Source: Candidatus Endomicrobiellum agilis
Lineage (GTDB): Bacteria > Elusimicrobiota > Endomicrobiia > Endomicrobiales > Endomicrobiaceae
Assembly (NCBI GenBank): GCA_020328155.1
Contig: JAIXMX010000005.1
Coordinates: forward strand, 1 to 64,000
Reading direction: 5' to 3'
DNA length: 64,000 bases
Positions 57,596 through 64,000 of this stretch are shown here, in pieces (positions within the stretch are counted from its first letter, which is position 1; every line of letters starts with the position of its first letter). Position numbers and translations under genes: made by a program. The notes under the pieces are model-generated. The model did no database searches. It was not told the DNA's origin and saw only the letters and a list, made by a program, of their open reading frames with translations.

Positions 57596-60214
57596 ATGAA
57601 GCTACATTTTGACAAAAACCAACAATATCAAAAAGATGCTGTAGAAGCCGTAACAGAAATATTTAAAGGACAGCGTATAAATAAAGGAGCCGAGAATAAT
57701 ATTACTTTATCGGAAGAAGAAATTTTAAAAAATATCCAAGAGATACAGAAAAACAATAAGCTGAAACCCTCTCAAAAACTGGAAGGACTAAACTTTACTG
57801 TTGAAATGGAAACAGGGACAGGAAAAACTTATGTTTATCTGCGGACAATTTACGAACTCAATAAACAATATGGTTTTAAAAAATTTGTAATAGTCGTACC
57901 GAGCATTGCCATAAAAGAGGGAGTTATTAAAAATCTAGAAATAACACGCGAACACTTTCAGGGATTATACGACAATACGCCTGTAACCTTTCAGACTTAT
58001 GACTCCTCAGCGGTCTCCATCATGCGCGAGTTTGCTGACAGCAATAATATACAAATATTAATTATAAACATAGATTCTTTCGTAAAAGATAAAAATATTA
58101 TAAACCGTCCTAATGATAAATTAGCAGGTAAAAAGCCTATAGAATTTATACAAAGTGTAAATCCTATAGTTATAATTGACGAGCCGCAAAACATGGAAAC
58201 GACCGCACGAAAAACAGCTATTGAGACACTAAAGCCAGCCTGCACTTTAAGATATTCCGCCACGCATAAAAACTTCTATAATCTGGTTTACAGCTTAAAC
58301 CCTGTTGAAGCATACAAACGCAGACTTGTAAAACAAATAGAAGTAGATTCTGTAACAACAGAAAATAATCATAACAATGCGTTCATAGAACTTCTGAGGT
58401 TTGAACAAAATAAAAACAGCATTTTGGCAAAAGTGCAAATAGAGTGTAAAACTGCTACAGGAGTTAAGCCTAAAGCTGTAATTATAGGAGCAGATGAAAA
58501 ATATAACTTGTTTAAACTGTCCGGAGAAAGAGAAATTTATAGAGATAATTTTATACCGATAAATATAAACGCATCTGAAAAATTTGTTGAGTTTAGAAAC
58601 GGGAGAAAAATATATTTAGGACAAAACAACAGCCAGATAAGAGATGAAATAATGAAAATGCAAATAGAACGCACTATTTTAGAACATTTGTCTAAAGAAA
58701 AGCGTTTTAAAGATCAAAACAAAAAAACTAAAGTTTTGTCTCTGTTTTTTATAGATAAAGTATCAAATTACAGGTCTTACGATGAGAACGGTAATCCCGT
58801 TGCGGGTAAAATATCCGAATGGTTCGAAGAAATTTACACTAAAATAATTAAGGATAATAAGGATTATGACGGAATTATACCTTTTGAAGTTAAAAAAATT
58901 CACAATGGATATTTTGCAAAGGATAAAAAGCATAGATTCAAGGATTCTTCAGGTGAAGCCAAAGACGACAATGATGCTTATCATTTAATCATGAAAAATA
59001 AAGAAAAACTTTTAGATATAAATGAGCCATTGAGATTTATATTTAGCCATTCTGCGTTAAGAGAAGGCTGGGATAATCCTAATGTATTTCAAATATGCAA
59101 GTTGAATGAATCGAACTCCGAAATGAAAAAGAGGCAGGAAATAGGACGCGGACTGCGGCTTCCCGTAAACGCTCAAGGCAATAGAATTTATGATAAAGAT
59201 ATCAACACACTCACAGTTATATCTAATGAGACTTACGCTGATTTTGCAAAAAGTCTTCAAAAAGAATTTGAAAAAGACTGCGGGGTCAAGTTCGACGGAG
59301 GGACAAAAAATAAAAGAGATAGAAAGGAAATAACTTTAAAGAAAGGATTTGACCTTGACGCAAAATTTAAAGAGCTTTGGGATAAAATTAAATACAAAAC
59401 TACATACAGAGCAAATTATGAGACCGAACAACTTGTGTCCGAAGCTGGCAAAGCTTTAGAAGAGATTAAAGATGAAATAGAAGCCCCCGCAATAAGACGG
59501 AAGAAAGCCGGCATAAAGGTAACAGAAGCAGGGGTATCAACAGTTTTAGTCGCTGATAAACTCAGCATTATACAGGGCAGCTTTGAAGTGCCAAATATTA
59601 TTGATTATATACAAAACAAGCTCAATGCCAAACTGACAAGAAAGACCATATGCGAAATAGTAAAACGTTTGGGCAGAATGGCAGATATTTTGAAAAACCC
59701 GCAAATGTTTTTAGACCTTGCTGTCAACAAAATAAATAATGTAATAAATAAACTTATGATAGAAGGTATCAAATACGAAAAAACAGGAGGACAGGAATGG
59801 CAGATACAGTGTTTTAAGAATATGGAAACATATATTGACAATCTCTATACTGTTAAAAACCAAAATAAAACAATAACAGACAGTATTGTTATTGATTCCC
59901 ATGTGGAAGAAAAATTTGCCGAAGACTGCGACAGCAGTGAAAATATAGATTTCTTTATCAAATTGCCTGACTGGTTTAAAATAATGACGCCGCTGGGTAC
60001 ATATAACCCTGATTGGGCATTGATATACAAAGACGATAATAAAAAAACATATCTTGTGGTTGAAACTAAATCTACATTAGATCAAGACAAACTCAGACCA
60101 GAGGAAAAGCTCAAAATAAAATGCGGCAAAGCTCATTTTAAAGAATTTGCAGACGTGCAGTTTGAACATGTCACTAAAGTTGAAGATATCTTACCTAAAT
60201 TACAATATAAGTGA
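57596..60214 (+). CDS. res: Type III restriction endonuclease subunit
   Basis: 872 residues, two bases after mod. Superfamily 2 helicase domain: Walker A METGTGKTYVYL (about 72), DEPQ box VIIDEPQNM (about 195), motif VI EIGRGLRLPVN. C-terminal PD-(D/E)xK nuclease TYNPDWALIYKDD with VVETKST. Intact. Cuts unmethylated DNA after ATP-driven one-dimensional communication between two sites. The gene ends 130 bp before tRNA-Ser(TGA). Confidence 0.95.
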   Translation: MKLHFDKNQQYQKDAVEAVTEIFKGQRINKGAENNITLSEEEILKNIQEIQKNNKLKPSQKLEGLNFTVEMETGTGKTYVYLRTIYELNKQYGFKKFVIVVPSIAIKEGVIKNLEITREHFQGLYDNTPVTFQTYDSSAVSIMREFADSNNIQILIINIDSFVKDKNIINRPNDKLAGKKPIEFIQSVNPIVIIDEPQNMETTARKTAIETLKPACTLRYSATHKNFYNLVYSLNPVEAYKRRLVKQIEVDSVTTENNHNNAFIELLRFEQNKNSILAKVQIECKTATGVKPKAVIIGADEKYNLFKLSGEREIYRDNFIPININASEKFVEFRNGRKIYLGQNNSQIRDEIMKMQIERTILEHLSKEKRFKDQNKKTKVLSLFFIDKVSNYRSYDENGNPVAGKISEWFEEIYTKIIKDNKDYDGIIPFEVKKIHNGYFAKDKKHRFKDSSGEAKDDNDAYHLIMKNKEKLLDINEPLRFIFSHSALREGWDNPNVFQICKLNESNSEMKKRQEIGRGLRLPVNAQGNRIYDKDINTLTVISNETYADFAKSLQKEFEKDCGVKFDGGTKNKRDRKEITLKKGFDLDAKFKELWDKIKYKTTYRANYETEQLVSEAGKALEEIKDEIEAPAIRRKKAGIKVTEAGVSTVLVADKLSIIQGSFEVPNIIDYIQNKLNAKLTRKTICEIVKRLGRMADILKNPQMFLDLAVNKINNVINKLMIEGIKYEKTGGQEWQIQCFKNMETYIDNLYTVKNQNKTITDSIVIDSHVEEKFAEDCDSSENIDFFIKLPDWFKIMTPLGTYNPDWALIYKDDNKKTYLVVETKSTLDQDKLRPEEKLKIKCGKAHFKEFADVQFEHVTKVEDILPKLQYK

Positions 60215-60340
60215 AGACTTCAAAAGGCGAGGAAATAAAAAATTACCAAGATTTTAATAATAAAAAACCTTTAGATAATAAAATACTAAACGATTCTAAT
60301 CCTGTCAAAATAAATCTTTAACGGCAAAAACAGAAATATT

Positions 60341-60430
60341 TGGCGGAGAGAGAGGGATTTGAACCCCCGATAGAGTTTCCCCTATAATAGTTTTCAAGAC
60401 TATCGCCTTAAACCGCTCGGCCATCTCTCC
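60341..60430 (-). tRNA. tRNA-Ser(TGA)
   Basis: Read on the minus strand: acceptor GGAGAGA/TCTCTCC, anticodon stem ATAGT/ACTAT with loop CTTGAAA (anticodon TGA), a long variable arm, T-loop TTCAAAT, discriminator G and an encoded CCA (60341-60343). It borders the type III restriction locus. Confidence 0.95.
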
Positions 60431-60627
60431 AGTTATCACTTAATTATTTACATATATCAAAACTATACGGCACCGCCTCGAAACTTCTATGTAAAATCCG
60501 CGATATTTCATAATTTGCCGATAAGCCGTAATTTTACGCTATTACCGCGTTTTATCCAATAATACAGCCAAAACAATCTGTCAAAGGACAATCAAAATTT
60601 TATTCAAGAACTTTCAGAAGCTGCTTT

Positions 60628-61015
60628 TTAAAAATATTTAAAATATTTTTTAAATTTCGGCGGAAGAAACCTGCTCTTTTTGGCACCTTCTTGAATTTTT
60701 TTCAGGGTCTCGCCAGACAACCTTTCCGCCATATTATATTCCTTACTTGAAACACGTATCATAATTTCTGGCGCTGATACTTCAATGGCTTTCTGATAAA
60801 AAATGAATGATTGATGTTTTATTTTCGGATGGTCGCCTACATCTTAAGATACAAGACTCGTCTTCCCTTCCATTACCATGCAATGTCGTTATGTTTACCG
60901 CTAAAACATTATTATCAACATCTGGATCGGATACTACAAAATACAAGTGATTTTTTTCTTCGCCAAACCAAAAAGCTATCCCTTTATGTCTCAAAAGGTC
61001 ACCCTTGTAAATCAT
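60628..61015 (-). pseudogene. Toxin partner of the Panacea antitoxin, frameshifted
   Basis: ATG 61015 lies inside the end of the antitoxin gene (17-bp overlap). It reads MIYKGDLLRHKGIAFWFGEE and VVSDPDVDNNVLAVNITTLH with an SH3/MazF-like flavour, then shifts frame at about 60845; the other frame continues DVGDHPKIKHQSFIFYQKAI and IMIRVSSKEYNMAERLSGE to a stop at 60628. Full-length protein would be about 128 residues. The H-P-x-I-K-H-x-S-F pattern is one I associate with a toxin-like family next to Panacea proteins. Confidence 0.55.
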
Positions 61016-61559
61016 CTTTACACTTTCTGTACGCATTCTCATTTGAGATTATCTCTTTTATCTCATCCTCGCTTCTGCCCAAAGACAAAAGTATCGTTTC
61101 TTTCTTTACTTTTACGGAAGATTTCTCCTTTTTTTCATCAACCTCTTTCCACTCGCGAAAATTATGATGAATCTCGTCAACCAAAAATTTCCAATCTTTA
61201 GAATGATATTTTTTATCTACCTCGTCTAGTATCTCTATTTCCGCTTTGCTCAGTTCGTCATAAGAACAATTTTCTTTAACTATAGAACATAAATCATTAT
61301 CACCATCTTTCTTAAAACAGCTGTTCCATCTAGCTTGAGATGACTCATCCGCTTCTTGAGTTATAAAGCTATAAAGCCCGCTGAGTACCATTCCCTGCTT
61401 CATTGCGCAATAAGTATCTTCAGAAATCGCGAAATCCCATCTGCGCAGGCACTCTCTGTCGGCAATATAGAGAATCTTCAACAGCTTGGTATAATTTAAA
61501 GTAAAATTATATTTTTGCAGAATATAATTCACTATTTGAATGATTTTTTCCAAATTCAT
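60999..61559 (-). CDS. Panacea-domain (DUF4065) antitoxin
   Basis: 186 residues. The Panacea/SocA fold is seen in LNYTKLLKILYIADRECLRR, the AMKQGMVLSGLYSFI stretch and the long charged C-terminal region with KVKKETILLSLGRSEDEIKE. PanA antitoxins neutralise diverse toxins encoded next to them. Here the antitoxin is intact while the downstream toxin is frameshifted. Transcribed leftward; DNA upstream has direct repeats of TTATGTTA that could be its operator. Confidence 0.8.
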   Translation of the reverse strand: MNLEKIIQIVNYILQKYNFTLNYTKLLKILYIADRECLRRWDFAISEDTYCAMKQGMVLSGLYSFITQEADESSQARWNSCFKKDGDNDLCSIVKENCSYDELSKAEIEILDEVDKKYHSKDWKFLVDEIHHNFREWKEVDEKKEKSSVKVKKETILLSLGRSEDEIKEIISNENAYRKCKDDLQG

Positions 61560-61886
61560 CGGCGCACTCGCTTTCCATTTGTAATACTTATATATTTGTA
61601 TTGTAATTGTATATGGTATTATAACATAAAATCTAACATAACTCTCATGAGATTATAATGATATAGTTCGTAGAACTTCAATAATTATGCAATTGCGCTT
61701 TAACTACTTATAGACTACTTCGACGGATTTTCGCTCTTTTGCAATACTCTAACCCTTTCCTTCTCTTGTCTCAATTAGAAAAAAACTTTCTTATTTTTTC
61801 CCCAATTTTGATAAGAGAGAAGGAGAATCTTTGCCAGACTGTCAGCGCCACTAATCTGAATTCCAGATAGAAAAATTCTTCGTTTC

Positions 61887-61915
61887 TTCATTTTAAGCTT
61901 AAAATGGTATATAAT
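61887..61915 (+). promoter_or_regulatory. Promoter with an 18-bp perfect palindrome in its spacer
   Basis: TTCATT (61887-61892), 17 bp, TATAAT (61910-61915). The palindrome CATTTTAAGCTTAAAATG occupies 61889-61906, between the two boxes, exactly where a repressor would block RNA polymerase. The coding start follows 27 bp after the -10. Confidence 0.55.
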
Positions 61916-61942
61916 ATGCTACTCAAGAGGAAAAGCACATAA

Positions 61943-64000
61943 ATGAAAAAAATGCTATTGATAGTTCTAACGATAACAACACTATTCGGCTGCAATAAAG
62001 GAAATGCAGATAAAAAGCCTAAACATTTGGTAAATATTGATTTGCTGGGCGGTTACCTGCACGATTACCGCAATAGTCTAAAAAAATACGTTGAACATGG
62101 CGATACTATTCCATATCCAGGAATACCCCGTTGGAACAATGGCTGCGAATACGCCGGCGGCTGGGAAACAGCTGACGGAGAAACTTTCAATTTCGCCAAA
62201 GCACAATCTTCCGATTCGACAGAAGGAACAAAAATAAGAAAAGAGCTTACTATTCGTCCAAAAATCCGATTCGACAAAGACCAGGCAAACAATATAGAAA
62301 ATTCCCTGAATGCCATCTTTAAAAAAAACAGAGACATTAAAAATTTAAAAAGTAAAATTAACGAATTAGCTGCTCTGCTGGATAATGCAAAACGCGATTT
62401 AACAGACAACTCTACAAAATTCATAAAAACCGCCATTAATCTCCAAGAAGCACGCATCAACTCTAATAAAGACGCTATCATCACGCTTAACAATAAATCA
62501 AAAGAAATTGACAAATTAATTGCCGAAATGAGAAGATATTTTAAGTCGAATCCATACATCGCGGACGACTATTTACATCAATATTTTGTCAAATCAGAAA
62601 CACCTGCATCTCTGATAAATACGATGAAAAAAATAGAAAATCATCTTTTACACGAAAAATATGAAGAGGCTGTCAATAAGTGCAATACCGAAAATCAGCA
62701 GAATATCTTACCCGACGATGATATTCAAATCCAAAAGCGCGCAGAAAAAAAAGTTTTTGAAATATTCCGTGAAAATTTTTCTGAGCAGATAAAACTAACA
62801 GAAGAAAGAATAAGAAAGAAAGCATATAGGGAGTATTTTCCATCTAGCGATGAGATCCGAAAGCGCGCGGAAGAAAAAGTTCTTAAATTGAACCTTAAGT
62901 CTAACGCTGATTTTCAAGAAGTGCTAAAATGCGAAATAAAACACAAAAAAATAAAGTTGAACGCAAAGCGTTGCTCTGCTTGTAAAGATGCCGCTCTCTC
63001 TTTAAAAAACAGTCAAGCTTACGCTTTAGACAAGGAGTACAAAGAACTTGCAGTTTCAATGCCCAAAAATAATAATTTTTCACTTAACGCATTAAGTCTG
63101 GACTCTTATAGTATAATTAAAGCCATAAATCTCCTTGAAGCCTTGAGCAAAGACAATGACGAATACAAAACAAGCTATGATTTTTCCGATATTATAAAGC
63201 AAGACGACAAGCTAAACAATCAAACGCCGCTAGGAAAACTATTGCATGAAACATATAAAAAAGAAAATGAAAATGAAAATCGTAAAAAAGAAGCGCTTGA
63301 CGAACTGCAAAATATAATAAATGATAAAATAGAAAAAAACGCTTACGGACTAAAAGAGCTGGCAGCCAAAAATCTTACATCTGAGCTTGAAAAAGTAAAG
63401 CTCAGAATTTACATGGATGCTGTTATTGACCTGCGCAGGCAGGCGGAAGATCTTGAATTACAATCTACCCAAACAACTGCTCTGCTTCCCTCCATAGCAT
63501 TAAAAAATGAGGCAGCCGTCCGCAGAACTATCGCGGATACAATTGAAAAGCAGATTTCAAATTCAGGAATAAACTTAGAAGAAAATTCAGCAGGTAACAA
63601 AGAAAAAGAGGCAACAAGAATAATAAAAATGATAAATGAAAGACGGGAAATTTATGGATTAAAAGCTCTAAAAGACAAATTAAAACCCGCGAGAAAATCT
63701 CTTTTAGGCACTTTCCAAAACACTTACCGAAAAATTGTAGATATTGAAACAAAAAAAGCAATGGAAAGTTTCAAATCGCAAGCTGATGTTATTGAAAACA
63801 TTAAAAGCGACATCAAGAAATTAAACAGTATTCCAAAGACTTACAGTGAACGTGACCAATACAATCCAGATAATTACAAAAAAATTATTAAAAAAATAGA
63901 AAGCGATATCAAGAAATTAAATTTCGCCGCCGCAATCAAAGGTATCGAAGAGATTAAAAGCGGTATTGGCAAATCAAAGTCAGAAATTGACGATATCGTT
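61943..64000 (+). CDS. Large coiled-coil lipoprotein, 3' end outside the window
   Basis: At least 686 codons with no stop to the window edge. Signal peptide MKKMLLIVLTITTLFGC, lipobox LFGC, then mature protein CNKGNADKKPKHLVN with a small aromatic/Gly domain (GCEYAGGWETADGETFNF) to about residue 100, followed by hundreds of residues of Lys/Glu/Asn-rich helix, strongly predicted coiled coil. RKRAEEKVLKL and QKRAEKKVFEI are internal repeats. Probably a periplasmic or surface-exposed fibre. No known family. Confidence 0.8.
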   Translation, partial: MKKMLLIVLTITTLFGCNKGNADKKPKHLVNIDLLGGYLHDYRNSLKKYVEHGDTIPYPGIPRWNNGCEYAGGWETADGETFNFAKAQSSDSTEGTKIRKELTIRPKIRFDKDQANNIENSLNAIFKKNRDIKNLKSKINELAALLDNAKRDLTDNSTKFIKTAINLQEARINSNKDAIITLNNKSKEIDKLIAEMRRYFKSNPYIADDYLHQYFVKSETPASLINTMKKIENHLLHEKYEEAVNKCNTENQQNILPDDDIQIQKRAEKKVFEIFRENFSEQIKLTEERIRKKAYREYFPSSDEIRKRAEEKVLKLNLKSNADFQEVLKCEIKHKKIKLNAKRCSACKDAALSLKNSQAYALDKEYKELAVSMPKNNNFSLNALSLDSYSIIKAINLLEALSKDNDEYKTSYDFSDIIKQDDKLNNQTPLGKLLHETYKKENENENRKKEALDELQNIINDKIEKNAYGLKELAAKNLTSELEKVKLRIYMDAVIDLRRQAEDLELQSTQTTALLPSIALKNEAAVRRTIADTIEKQISNSGINLEENSAGNKEKEATRIIKMINERREIYGLKALKDKLKPARKSLLGTFQNTYRKIVDIETKKAMESFKSQADVIENIKSDIKKLNSIPKTYSERDQYNPDNYKKIIKKIESDIKKLNFAAAIKGIEEIKSGIGKSKSEIDDIV

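Overview
The window reads as an A+T-rich, gene-sparse bacterial chromosome in the middle of genome erosion. The combination of a bacterial GatCAB amidotransferase, a split glycine decarboxylase P-protein (gcvPA and gcvPB), type III glutamine synthetase, a complete glucuronate-to-KDPG route, several restriction-modification and defence genes and a large number of frameshifted or truncated genes fits an Elusimicrobiota/Endomicrobium-like termite-gut lineage. That assignment is inference from gene content; no marker gene in the window proves it.

Layout: (1) 1-0.57 kb, a CRISPR locus whose repeats switch orientation at a perfect 68-bp palindrome. (2) 0.6-2.5 kb, decayed lipoprotein and small-protein remnants. 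(3) 2.5-9.7 kb, tRNA-Ser(GGA), gatB, an inserted lipoprotein, gatA-corA-gatC and a membrane metallophosphoesterase. (4) 9.7-16.5 kb, a DUF4416 protein, a secreted protein, thiC, a ThiD2-like protein, a heptose-phosphate adenylyltransferase and gcvPB. (5) 16.6-20.4 kb, a tightly packed minus-strand operon of paralogous lipoproteins alternating with a previously unannotated ~58-residue small protein, inserted between gcvPB and gcvPA. Several signal peptides contain an (Ile-Cys)n run encoded by a 6-bp tandem repeat. (6) 21-28.4 kb, gcvPA-gcvH, a PHP phosphoesterase, a sodium-dependent NSS transporter and glnN. (7) 28.8-35 kb, a second, mostly ruined lipoprotein/small-protein island of the same family. 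(8) 35-43 kb, a defence region: a RloC/PrrC-like ATPase with putative anticodon-nuclease C-terminus, a DUF4143 ATPase, remnants of a type III methylase and of a STAND/NACHT NTPase, and an intact SIR2-HerA pair. (9) 43.2-54.5 kb, alaS, the hexuronate catabolic operon (eda-kdgK-uxuA-SDR-uxaC-exuT), tRNA-Arg(CCG) and a radical-SAM activase. (10) 54.6-60.4 kb, a solitary degenerate CRISPR repeat, a detached C-terminal domain of the RloC-like protein, a small HTH protein, an intact type III mod-res pair and tRNA-Ser(TGA). (11) 60.6-64 kb, a Panacea antitoxin with a frameshifted toxin partner, and a large coiled-coil lipoprotein running off the right edge.

How parts fit: the hexuronate operon can feed glucuronate to pyruvate and glyceraldehyde-3-phosphate; glnN and the transporter serve nitrogen and amino-acid economy. 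The 35-kb and 55-kb defence loci are reciprocal relics of one ancestral module (ACNase-like ATPase, HTH small protein, mod, res): one locus kept the ATPase and lost the methylase, the other kept mod-res and only the tail of the ATPase. The lipoprotein islands interrupt otherwise conserved operons (gatA/gatB and gcvPA/gcvPB), show tandem-repeat variation in both signal peptides and ribosome-binding sites, and carry many start-codon losses and frameshifts, so they look like a fast-evolving, duplicating surface or envelope gene family.
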